In this document: one piece after another, positions 1 to 7,322 of the stretch | Layout: every line of letters starts with the position of its first letter | How positions within the stretch are numbered: position 1 is the stretch's first letter | From: Methanolobus vulcani | Lineage (GTDB): Archaea; Halobacteriota; Methanosarcinia; Methanosarcinales; Methanosarcinaceae | Assembly (NCBI RefSeq): GCF_006546655.1 | Contig: NZ_VIAQ01000020.1 | Coordinates: forward strand, 124,001 to 188,000 | Reading direction: 5' to 3' | DNA: 64,000 nt | The notes under the pieces: generated by a model | What the model was told of the DNA's origin: nothing | Database searches by the model: none | Seen by the model: the letters and a program-made list of their open reading frames with translations, nothing else | Made by a program: the position numbers and the translations under genes

Positions 1-28
1 CTTTGTAGAAATCTGACATTAATTATTT

Positions 29-182
29 GAATTATCCCGAAGGGTCCGGCGAAGCCGACGTTTTCCAACAAGAAAAAACAAATTAGTCTGCATAATACGC
101 TGGAATACTTTCGTCATGTGATTTCTGTATGACTGTGTAGGAATATGCCGCCTTTGGTGGATAATCACTTTGTTTTTAGATT
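29..182 (+). repeat. Intergenic structured repeat, copy 1
   Basis: About 150 bp closely resembling 17971-18115 on the same strand. Shared blocks are CCC-(3 nt)-GGG, CGGC-GAA-GCCG followed by a CGTTTTCCAA tract, and at the far end GGAAT.TGCCG and ACTTTGTTTTTAGAT. Small hairpins are seen at 36-44, 47-57 and 148-160 (CCGCC TTT GGTGG). The last hairpin is kept in the other copy with different base pairs, which suggests RNA-level structure. It lies upstream of the molybdate/tungstate transporter but is probably an interspersed element, because the second copy lies between convergent genes. Function unknown. Confidence 0.6.
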
Positions 183-268
183 GCCGGTTGTTTTTGTGAA
201 AATGAAAGAGAGCAATGTCTGTATTACTCATATCAATAGGATTTCTACAGAGTCCCTTAATAGGAAGT

Positions 269-280
269 TATTTATAGTAA
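269..280 (+). promoter_or_regulatory. Archaeal TATA box for the Mo/W transporter operon
   Basis: The AT-rich element TTATTTATAGTAA lies about 25-30 bases upstream of the expected transcription start near 300, the usual TBP spacing in archaea. The transcript would have a leader of about 100 nt containing the operator-like repeat and a GAAA-loop hairpin. Confidence 0.5.
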
Positions 281-297
281 ACATGCCAAGGAAGTAT

Positions 298-321
298 CGT
301 TATGTTGCGTCAGACATAACA
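298..321 (+). promoter_or_regulatory. ModE-like operator upstream of modABC
   Basis: The arms GTTATGT and ACATAAC form a perfect 7-bp inverted repeat around an 8-nt spacer, preceded by C. Both sequence and spacing are very like the ModE operator of the E. coli modABC promoter (CGTTATATTG...ACATAACG). It overlaps the predicted transcription start, as expected for a repressor acting when molybdate or tungstate is sufficient. The regulator gene is not in the window. The palindrome is seen directly; the ModE assignment is by resemblance and by the transporter gene downstream. Confidence 0.6.
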
Positions 322-345
322 CTCCGAACATTGCTACTTAGAATG

Positions 346-371
346 ATGTTGTGCTCGAAAGAGCATAACAT
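346..371 (+). promoter_or_regulatory. GAAA-tetraloop hairpin in the modA leader
   Basis: The arms ATGTTGTGCTC and GAGCATAACAT pair over 11 positions (one G-U) around a GAAA tetraloop, ending about 20 bases before the ribosome-binding site AGGAGAG. It could be an RNA regulatory hairpin or, since its arms carry ATGTTRTGC/GCATAACAT, a second ModE-type half-site pair. Function is inference. Confidence 0.45.
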
Positions 372-403
372 GCATTCAGGTAAAATTTCAAGGAGAGGAT
401 CGG

Positions 404-1258
404 ATGGTTAATAAAAAACATGTTATAGTATTCTCATTATTGATTTCTTGTATTCTGGTTCTGGGTTGTATTGATTCTACTGGTGATTCAACAGCTGATC
501 AGGATACAGCAATTACAGATTCAGGTAGTTTAGATGAACAAACCAGTGAAGAAGCACTTCTGGTATACTGCGGTGCCGGAATGCGCAGGCCAATGGACGA
601 GATAGGAGTTATGTTTGAAGAGGAATATGGTGTTCCTGTACAGTATAATTATGCAGGTTCCAACACACTCCTGACACAGATAGAACTTACAGGTGAAGGA
701 GATGTCTACATGCCAGGTGCAACTTACTACTTTGAAGTAGCTGCAGAAAAAGGATTTGTAGATAATTTCAGCAAGGTTGTGTATCATATTCCAGTGATTA
801 TCACTCCACCGGATAATCCGGCAAATATCGATAGTCTTGATGACCTTGCAAATGATGATGTAAGCGTTGTACTTGGAGACTCGAAAGCAGCAGCAATCGG
901 TGTTCTTTGTGAAAAGATGCTGACCAAGAAAGGTATATATAATGAAACCGAAGAGAACGTTGTCGCAAAAGGTGCAACAGTCAATGAACTTGTCACATAC
1001 GTTTCACTTGGTCAGGCAGATGCCTCCATAGTATGGGAAGACCTTGTAAGGAATAATGATGAAGTGAATATGATTGAGATTTCAGAGGACGATAATCTCA
1101 TAAAGATAGTGCCGATAGCAACTCTGACAACATCTGAAAACCCTGAAATAGCTGCTGAATTTGTAGACTTTGTAGTTTCAGATGAAGGTCGCAGTATCTT
1201 TGAGGAATATGGATTTACACTTTATCCGGACGAGGAGTATGCCTATTTAGAGGCATAA
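404..1258 (+). CDS. modA: Molybdate/tungstate ABC transporter, substrate-binding lipoprotein
   Basis: This 284-aa periplasmic-binding-type protein captures molybdate or tungstate outside the cell for the permease encoded next. The N-terminus is a lipoprotein signal (lipobox LVLGC, Cys22). The mature part begins with LLVYCGAGMRRPMDEI, the usual first strand and anion-binding loop of ModA/WtpA proteins, followed by a YAGSNTLLTQI segment contacting the ligand. Ribosome-binding site AGGAGAG precedes ATG 404 by about 7 bases. It is the first gene of modABC. The binding-protein family does not by itself separate molybdate from tungstate, and motif reading cannot settle ModA versus WtpA. Expression is likely controlled through the operator at 298-321. 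Confidence 0.85.
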   Translation: MVNKKHVIVFSLLISCILVLGCIDSTGDSTADQDTAITDSGSLDEQTSEEALLVYCGAGMRRPMDEIGVMFEEEYGVPVQYNYAGSNTLLTQIELTGEGDVYMPGATYYFEVAAEKGFVDNFSKVVYHIPVIITPPDNPANIDSLDDLANDDVSVVLGDSKAAAIGVLCEKMLTKKGIYNETEENVVAKGATVNELVTYVSLGQADASIVWEDLVRNNDEVNMIEISEDDNLIKIVPIATLTTSENPEIAAEFVDFVVSDEGRSIFEEYGFTLYPDEEYAYLEA

Positions 1259-1309
1259 CTAAGTCTACGGAACTTGTCAAAAACATAAAAAACGAAGCAG
1301 GGGTATTCA

Positions 1310-2098
1310 ATGCAAAGAAATGGATTTAAATATGCAAATCTTTTTCTGATGCTCCTGCTTACTCTTTTCATTTTCACCCTGATATATGAGATAATTACTC
1401 ACACAGATCCGGCCAGTCTTATCACAAATATAATCTCTTCCGAGATACAATTTGCAATACGCCTAAGCCTGCTGACATCTTTAATCTCTACTTTTATGTG
1501 CATACTGATAGCAATTCCTGTTTCATATTCACTTGCAAGATATGATTTTCATGGAAAAGCGTTGATAAATACACTTCTTGACCTGCCAATGGCATTACCG
1601 CCGATAGTTGCAGGACTTGGCTTGCTACTTATATTCGGTACAACCAGTGTTGGAAATTTTCTGGCTGATGCAGGTCTTAAATTCGTATTCACAGTACCTG
1701 GAATAATCATGGCGCAGTTTGCAGTGAACATCTCCCTGATGCTCAGGATCATGCGTTCAACTTTTGAAGGCATAAATCCAAGATACGAACATGTGGCACA
1801 AACGCTTGGTTGCACACCTTTTCAGGCTTTTATCAGAACAACACTTCCTCTTTCTAAGAATGGAATGATTGCAGGTTCTGTTATTACCTGGTCAAGAGGA
1901 ATGGGGGAGTTCGGTGCGGTTTTAATGCTTGCAGGGGCTACAAGGATGAAGACCGAAACGTTGCCGATAGCGCTTTACCTGAACATGTCTTCCGGTGAAC
2001 TTGACCTTGCAATTGCGGCTGCTACAATACTTATATTAATTTCCGGTATTACACTCTATTTATTCGAACGCAAGGGAGGAGTGGCAAAACTCTACTAG
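1310..2098 (+). CDS. modB: Molybdate/tungstate ABC transporter, permease
   Basis: 262-aa integral membrane subunit with about five or six hydrophobic segments, forming the channel of the Mo/W importer. The cytoplasmic EAA-type coupling loop is visible near residues 160-185 (QTLGCTPFQAFIRTTLP), and the family signature GEFGAVLMLAG lies near residue 203. It follows the binding protein by 51 bases and precedes the ATPase by 17 bases, so the three genes form one transcription unit. ATG 1310 is preceded by a GCAGGGG-type ribosome-binding site. WtpB is the equivalent name if tungstate is the main substrate. Confidence 0.88.
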   Translation: MQRNGFKYANLFLMLLLTLFIFTLIYEIITHTDPASLITNIISSEIQFAIRLSLLTSLISTFMCILIAIPVSYSLARYDFHGKALINTLLDLPMALPPIVAGLGLLLIFGTTSVGNFLADAGLKFVFTVPGIIMAQFAVNISLMLRIMRSTFEGINPRYEHVAQTLGCTPFQAFIRTTLPLSKNGMIAGSVITWSRGMGEFGAVLMLAGATRMKTETLPIALYLNMSSGELDLAIAAATILILISGITLYLFERKGGVAKLY

Positions 2099-2115
2099 GC
2101 GGTGGAGTTTGTCGA

Positions 2116-3168
2116 ATGGTGAATATGATAGAAGTAAGTGATCTTTCAATAGAACTAGGCGAGTTTGATCTTGAAAGCATAAACCTATGTGTAAAAGAAG
2201 GGGAATATTTCTGCATACTTGGTCCCACAGGTTCCGGTAAGACTATTCTTTTGGAGTCTATTGCAGGTATATACAAGCCGGATCTGGGTTCTATATTGAT
2301 CAATAATCATGATGTAACCGATCTCCTTCCAAAAGACAGGAACATCAGTGTTGTCTATCAGGATTTCATGCTATTTCCCAATATGAATATTAGGGAAAAC
2401 ATAGGATTCGGGCTCAAGTATAAGGGTTTTGATAAATCTGAAATTGCGGAGAAGGTTGAAAGAACGGCAGAACAGCTTGGAATAGCTCATCTGCTTGACA
2501 GGCATCCTTCAACATTGAGTGGTGGGGAAAAGCAAAGAACGGCAATAGCACGGGCAATAATAACAGAACCCGATCTTCTTTTGCTGGATGAACCGCTATC
2601 TGCTCTTGATTCCGGAACAAAGAGCCGGCTTAGGCAGGAACTCTTAAGGATACATCACTTAAAGAAAACGACTACAATTCATGTAACTCACAGTTTTGAA
2701 GAAGCTTTTGCTCTTGCTGACAGAATAGCCATCATGTATGGTGGAAAGATTCACCAGATAGGTACTCCTGATGAAGTATTCAGGAAACCGAACTCTGCTT
2801 TTGTTGCTAACTTTGTTGGTGTTGAGAATCTTTTCCATGGAAACTCGGTCATCAGAGGTAATCTGTCAGAGATATGGGCTAATGGGCTGACTATAATTTC
2901 AAGCACGCTGAAATCAGGGGATGTGAGTGTTTCTATCAGGCCGGAGGACATTCTGATATCAAAGGACCCAATTGATTCAAGTGCGCAGAATTCATTCAGT
3001 GGTGTTCTTACTGAAATCTCCAGAATGAAGTCAACTGTCAATCTGGTGATAGATACGGGAATTCCTTTCAGGGCAGTGCTTACAAAAAGAGCATATGATG
3101 ATATGGGTCTTTATGTTGGTTCATGGGTCTATCTGACTTTCAAGGCGTCAGCGACTCATATTATCTAA
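2116..3168 (+). CDS. modC: Molybdate/tungstate ABC transporter, ATP-binding subunit
   Basis: 350-aa ATPase that powers the importer. Walker A GPTGSGKT is at residues 36-43, the Q-loop at VVYQDFMLF, the ABC signature LSGGEKQR near 137, Walker B LLLLDEPLSALD near 155 and the switch histidine in IHVTHSFEEA. The C-terminal part after about residue 240 is a TOBE-like regulatory domain, as in ModC/WtpC. ATG 2116 follows GGTGGAG; a second ATG at codon 4 is possible. Last gene of the operon; downstream inverted repeats may end the transcript. Confidence 0.88.
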   Translation: MVNMIEVSDLSIELGEFDLESINLCVKEGEYFCILGPTGSGKTILLESIAGIYKPDLGSILINNHDVTDLLPKDRNISVVYQDFMLFPNMNIRENIGFGLKYKGFDKSEIAEKVERTAEQLGIAHLLDRHPSTLSGGEKQRTAIARAIITEPDLLLLDEPLSALDSGTKSRLRQELLRIHHLKKTTTIHVTHSFEEAFALADRIAIMYGGKIHQIGTPDEVFRKPNSAFVANFVGVENLFHGNSVIRGNLSEIWANGLTIISSTLKSGDVSVSIRPEDILISKDPIDSSAQNSFSGVLTEISRMKSTVNLVIDTGIPFRAVLTKRAYDDMGLYVGSWVYLTFKASATHII

Positions 3169-3235
3169 ATCTTATTTATTGTTCCCGGCATCCATGTGTT
3201 TCTGGTAGCTTCTCAAAAATAATTGACAAACAAAG

Positions 3236-3276
3236 AACAATGCAACCACCCGCCGCAGGCAGCGCGCTCCATTGTT
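3236..3276. repeat. Inverted repeat enclosing a GC-rich pocket
   Basis: AACAATG (3236-3242) and CATTGTT (3270-3276) are perfect complements around 27 bases that are strikingly GC-rich for this locus (CCACCCGCCGCAGG...). It lies between the convergent ends of modC and the flavin-type gene. It may be a terminator stem or a small RNA; no coding sense is seen. Confidence 0.35.
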
Positions 3277-3311
3277 ACTATCCTGAATACTATTGAAACA
3301 GTTCAGCTATT

Positions 3312-3349
3312 AAAAATTGCTGAGTTCAAAGTCGCATTTAGCAATTTTT
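3312..3349. terminator. Stem-loop between convergent genes
   Basis: AAAAATTGCT and AGCAATTTTT are perfect 10-bp complementary arms around an 18-nt loop, located before the end of the minus-strand gene at 3398 and after modC. The left arm is A-rich and the right arm T-rich, so either strand could use it as a terminator-like stem. Confidence 0.45.
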
Positions 3350-3397
3350 CTACAGTGCCGTAGAAATAGAGTTAAAAAAGAAGTAAGTTGAAGTTAC

Positions 3398-3805
3398 TTA
3401 AAGTAACTTCTTTCCGGCATCTTCGCCGCTCTTACACTCAAAGACATCTGTAATTGTCATTTTCATGAGCAACTTTGCAGGGAAGCGGTCACTCTTTGCT
3501 TTCACCATTGTGCGCATTGCCTCATATTCCTCTCCGCTGTCAACGACTTCAATGTCACCTTTGACCTGGAAGCATCCGTTGATCTCCGGTCCCCACACAT
3601 AGATAGCAGCTTTTGGATTTGCCATGATGTTCTCTTTTGTTTTGAGGAAGTAGTTGTCCACGATCCAGATCGTCTCTAAATCTTCCTGAAGGAAGCACAT
3701 TCCAATAGGAATTACATTTGGAACACCGTCTTTTGATGCGGTTGCCAGTGGGAAGATCTTCATCTTTTCAAACTCTGTTTTCATCTCATCTGATAATTTT
3801 ACCAT
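3398..3805 (-). CDS. Pyridoxamine 5'-phosphate oxidase-like flavin-binding protein
   Basis: 135-aa single-domain protein with the split-barrel FMN-binding fold typical of PNPOx-like proteins. The pattern is IFPLATASKDGVPNVIPIG, a central WIVDNYFLKTKENIMANPKAAIYVW and a later QVKGDIEVVDSGEEYE, all standard for this family. Members bind FMN or sometimes haem or F420; the substrate is unknown. It stands alone, convergent with modC. ATG 3805 is followed directly by the conserved N-terminal helix. Family assignment is good; a true pyridoxine oxidase is unlikely because it is short. Confidence 0.75.
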   Translation of the reverse strand: MVKLSDEMKTEFEKMKIFPLATASKDGVPNVIPIGMCFLQEDLETIWIVDNYFLKTKENIMANPKAAIYVWGPEINGCFQVKGDIEVVDSGEEYEAMRTMVKAKSDRFPAKLLMKMTITDVFECKSGEDAGKKLL

Positions 3806-3885
3806 TGCTATTACCTCTGCATTTCAAAATAAAAAGTACAGTAATTGTACTCTTTAATCAAGCTTAAGCTTTTTCATTAGTGGTA

Positions 3886-4056
3886 GTGAAAGATGGAGGT
3901 GGTGTCTTGAGTATTTCCTATTCTGAATGGAAGGAAATGGGATTTTCTAAAGGGACATTGCATTACATGAAGAAAAATGCGAAAGGGAATAAACCGTTTA
4001 CTCTTAATGCTCATGTGAGGGAACGGTTAGAGGTGTGGGATGGCGTAAAACGTTGA
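3886..4056 (+). pseudogene. Orphan C-terminal gene fragment
   Basis: An open frame reading SISYSEWKEMGFSKGTLHYM and then a stretch ending in HVRERLEVWDGVKR* has a clearly protein-like composition but no credible start: only GTG codons at 3880 and 3886 precede it, and TAA closes the frame at 3865-3867. It looks like the last 50-55 residues of a larger protein whose 5' part has been lost. I cannot name the parent family. It sits immediately upstream of an AT-rich nuclease gene, so the two may mark an insertion or deletion scar. Confidence 0.45.
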
Positions 4057-4098
4057 ACAATATGCTTTTATAAGATAATTATAATTATTTTACGATGT

Positions 4099-5532
4099 AT
4101 GGGTTTAATTAATTTAGATATATTTTATGAATTAACGGCTATTCATGAATATAACTCTGAAAGAAAAGGATTAACACAGCCTTTGATTAAACAATTTTTG
4201 TGCGAAAGCAATGACAACTTTAATATTTTTGAGAATATTGGGTCTAATTCGGTCTCTGATACACCCAATAACTCTGAAACTGAAATATTAAAAATGTTAT
4301 TTCAACAACAAGATAACCTTATAACTTCCAATCTTAGCATAGAAAATGTTCTCAAGTACATATTTTTAAGATATGGTAGTTATGAAGATATTTTTCTTGA
4401 AAAATACAACATTTCTCTCCATGTGTTTGTGGCTATTTCTACGATTATATTTACTACTTACACGAATAGACTGTCTCAAAGTTCATGTCTTAAACCATAT
4501 CAATTTACTACAAAAGAAGAGTACTTAAATAAAAATTTTATTGCTTTACCTGACGATGAATATATAGATGAATGGAAAAATACCTCTACATTTAATTATG
4601 ATGAATTATTTGAAATAATTGTACAAACTGAAAAATTAGCTGAATTGACTTCCTCTTTAACTCGGGATGAATTCGATACATACTTAGAGCTATATGCATT
4701 TAATCTCGATAGAATTAAAACTGAACCAGATTTAAGGTTTCGGGAATATCCTCTTTTCTGTTATAAGGATAAAATTATCCTCATAAATCCACTAGCTTTA
4801 ATCCAATATTTACCTCATAAAATGGATTATTTACTTCAAAAAACTAAAAAATATAGAGCATCGAAAGGTAAGGAATTTGAAAACATAATTTTTAACTTAC
4901 TTGAAGAAATCCCTGCTAAAAAAATGATTTATGAGAATATTGAGTATGAAGAATTTGAACTTGATTGTCTGCTTAATTTAAGGCGATCAAGTTGGTTTAT
5001 AGAATGTAAAAGTAGAAATATTTCTTCAGAGTCTCTAAAAGGAAAACGAAACAAAATACAAAAGGACATAAAAAGAGCAATAAAAGAAGGAATAGAACAA
5101 GGAGAGCGAGATATTGCATACAAAAACTCGAAAGATATGAAGAAATATGGGGTTAAAAATATTTGTGGGATTATTGTAGTAATTGAAGGTATTTTTCCAA
5201 ATATTAGAGTAAAACCTTTGTTGCCTAATAATGCTTTAGACAACTGCAAGCATCCAGTATGTGTTTTCAATTATTTTGATCTCAGAACAATTTTGAATCA
5301 ACCAGATGCACATTTATTTGAAGATTTTCTAATATGGAGGAGCCAAAAGAACATGCCAATTTGGGCACTCGATGAATGTGATTACTGGGCTTTCTATACA
5401 AGAATGAGAAATGATAAGCATCTTAAGGAGATGTTTAAGGAAGCGCAAGAGAAAAACGTTTTTGTACCTTATATTAGTGAACGTTTTAACGATAAAACTC
5501 ATGTTTCTAAATTAATAATGGAAGACACTTAA
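4099..5532 (+). CDS. PD-(D/E)XK-type nuclease-like protein, possible defence gene
   Basis: 477-aa protein of unknown role. The N-terminal 250 residues match nothing I recognise. A nuclease-like core follows: helix KGKEFENIIFNLL near residues 256-268, then ELDCLL with Asp289 and WFIECKSR with Glu302-Cys-Lys304, i.e. the D...ExK active-site pattern of PD-(D/E)XK restriction-type nucleases. The rest may be a recognition or effector region. Codon use is markedly more AT-rich than the flanking pdx and mod genes, suggesting transfer. It has no partner gene, so it could be a solitary restriction-like or abortive-infection nuclease. The motif is seen; the defence role is inference. Confidence 0.6.
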   Translation: MGLINLDIFYELTAIHEYNSERKGLTQPLIKQFLCESNDNFNIFENIGSNSVSDTPNNSETEILKMLFQQQDNLITSNLSIENVLKYIFLRYGSYEDIFLEKYNISLHVFVAISTIIFTTYTNRLSQSSCLKPYQFTTKEEYLNKNFIALPDDEYIDEWKNTSTFNYDELFEIIVQTEKLAELTSSLTRDEFDTYLELYAFNLDRIKTEPDLRFREYPLFCYKDKIILINPLALIQYLPHKMDYLLQKTKKYRASKGKEFENIIFNLLEEIPAKKMIYENIEYEEFELDCLLNLRRSSWFIECKSRNISSESLKGKRNKIQKDIKRAIKEGIEQGERDIAYKNSKDMKKYGVKNICGIIVVIEGIFPNIRVKPLLPNNALDNCKHPVCVFNYFDLRTILNQPDAHLFEDFLIWRSQKNMPIWALDECDYWAFYTRMRNDKHLKEMFKEAQEKNVFVPYISERFNDKTHVSKLIMEDT

Positions 5533-5645
5533 GAAGTTAATCTGAAATCTATTCAGTCATTATTCTAATATCGTTGCGTTTTTTGGCTATTACTATTACC
5601 CATAAATCCTATGCTGGCATTCAGATTTGAACCAAATAAGCCATT

Positions 5646-6239
5646 TCAAAACAGCTTATCCAAAAAATACTGGTGAACCCTCAGATCATCGGTAAGTTCA
5701 GGATGGAATGCCAGTGCCAGAACATTTCCCTGTTCTGCAGCCACTATCATATCATCGATTTTAGCAAGGACTTTTACGTCTTTGCCTGCTTCAACGATTC
5801 CCGGTGCTCTGATGAAGACTGCATTGTATTGTGTGTCGAGGAATGGGAGTTCAAGTCCGATCTCAAAGGAATCACGCTGTCTTCCGAAGGCATTTCGGTT
5901 GACTTTTGTGTCCATGAGTCCTAAAAGGTGCTGGTGGGTTTTTGCTACCTGCTCGTCTCCGGCAGTTGCCAGAAGTATAAGACCGGCACAGGTTCCCATG
6001 ATTGGTTTGCCTGCTGCGTTCATTTCTCTGATCTCATCGGCGATGCCTTCGCGCATGAGCAGTTTTCCAAGGGTTGTGCTTTCTCCGCCTGGAAGTACAA
6101 GTGCATCACATTCAGGAACAATTCCTTTGTGTTTGATAGTAACAACTTTTCCATTCTCTCCACGCTGCTTGAGGGCATTTTCAAGAGCTTCAACGTGTTC
6201 GGAAACATCTCCCTGAATAGCAATAACACCTAATTTCAT
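5646..6239 (-). CDS. pdxT: Pyridoxal 5'-phosphate synthase, glutaminase subunit PdxT
   Basis: 197-aa glutaminase that releases ammonia from glutamine and passes it to PdxS for vitamin B6 (PLP) synthesis. The class-I-like triad is visible: oxyanion motif LPGGESTT, nucleophile Cys in GTCAGLILLA, and catalytic His/Glu in AFHPELT near the C-terminus. Length is normal. It lies downstream of pdxS on the same strand, separated by about 80 bases, consistent with the dodecameric PdxS-PdxT complex. ATG 6239 with MKLGVIAIQGD is the standard family start. Confidence 0.95.
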   Translation of the reverse strand: MKLGVIAIQGDVSEHVEALENALKQRGENGKVVTIKHKGIVPECDALVLPGGESTTLGKLLMREGIADEIREMNAAGKPIMGTCAGLILLATAGDEQVAKTHQHLLGLMDTKVNRNAFGRQRDSFEIGLELPFLDTQYNAVFIRAPGIVEAGKDVKVLAKIDDMIVAAEQGNVLALAFHPELTDDLRVHQYFLDKLF

Positions 6240-6321
6240 ATGATCACGTTTTAGTTAGTATATGTAAAGTTAGTATGAGTAAATAAAATAAATTAAAAAT
6301 AAAAAAGAATTGTGGATGGGA

Positions 6322-7218
6322 TTACCATCCGCGGGTCTGCAGGATATCAGATTCAGGAATTGAATCAACGCTGATTCCTTTCATTCCTGCACCAATGCCC
6401 TTGGATACTTCAGCAAGTACCTGTGGGTTATCATAGTTGTTTACAGCTTCAACGATTGCCTTTGCCATCTTCTCAGGGTTCTCTGACTTAAAGATTCCTG
6501 AACCGACAAAAACACCGTCAGCGCCCATGCGCATCATAAGAGCTGCATCTGCAGGTGTTGCAACACCGCCTGCTGCAAAGTTAACAACAGGGATACGCTG
6601 CATCTCTGCAGTTTCAAGCACAAGCTCGATAGGTGCTTCGATATGACGAGCAACTGCAATGAGTTCTTCCTTAGTCTTGCCTTTGAGTGAACGGACTTCA
6701 CCCATAATCTGCTTCATGTGCTTGACAGCCTCGCTGACATCTCCGGTTCCTGCTTCACCCTTTGTACGGATCATTGCAGCACCTTCGTTGATTCTGCGGA
6801 GTGCTTCACCAAGGTTTCTTGCACCACATACGAAAGGAACTGTGAACTCAGTCTTGTCAATGTGGTACTTGTGGTCTGCAGGTGTGAGTACTTCTGACTC
6901 ATCAACCATGTCAACACCAAGAGCTTCAAGGATCTCAGCTTCCACAAAGTGACCGATACGTGCTTTTCCCATAACAGGGATTGTAACAGCATCAATAATA
7001 TCTGCGACAATCTTAGGGTCTGCCATCCTGGCAACTCCGCCCTCTTTCCTGATGTCTGCAGGGACAGCCTGAAGTGCCATAACCGCAACAGCACCAGCCT
7101 CTTCTGCGATCTTTGCCTGCTCAGGGTTCACGACGTCCATGATCACACCGCCTTTCTGCATCTTTGCAAAGCCGCGCTTGATAAGCTCGGTACCGTGTCT
7201 TAATTTCTCAAGTTCCAT
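6322..7218 (-). CDS. pdxS: Pyridoxal 5'-phosphate synthase, synthase subunit PdxS
   Basis: 298-aa TIM-barrel enzyme that makes PLP from ribose 5-phosphate, glyceraldehyde 3-phosphate and ammonia supplied by PdxT. Family motifs include GVIMDVV, ADPKIV, the lysine of [20 protein letters not shown] and the phosphate-binding [16 protein letters not shown] and GVFVGSGIF. Length is full. First gene of the pdxST pair. Highly conserved, so the call is firm. Confidence 0.97.
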   Translation of the reverse strand: MELEKLRHGTELIKRGFAKMQKGGVIMDVVNPEQAKIAEEAGAVAVMALQAVPADIRKEGGVARMADPKIVADIIDAVTIPVMGKARIGHFVEAEILEALGVDMVDESEVLTPADHKYHIDKTEFTVPFVCGARNLGEALRRINEGAAMIRTKGEAGTGDVSEAVKHMKQIMGEVRSLKGKTKEELIAVARHIEAPIELVLETAEMQRIPVVNFAAGGVATPADAALMMRMGADGVFVGSGIFKSENPEKMAKAIVEAVNNYDNPQVLAEVSKGIGAGMKGISVDSIPESDILQTRGW

Positions 7219-7322
7219 AATATCATCCTGAATTAATTTGTGAATATAGTTACTTTAGTTATTGATTTAATGCCTACCTACTCAGCCTACTAGATATAGT
7301 TAATGCTTAAAAACATTTACAT

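Noticed and set aside
145-411. 88-aa frame upstream of and overlapping modA
   Set aside because: It runs across the repeat, operator and hairpin, has no ribosome-binding site, and its composition is not protein-like.
3886-4056. Possible Cas1 C-terminus
   Set aside because: The fragment gives a faint impression of such a tail, but there is no CRISPR array or cas gene and no catalytic residue, so no family is assigned.
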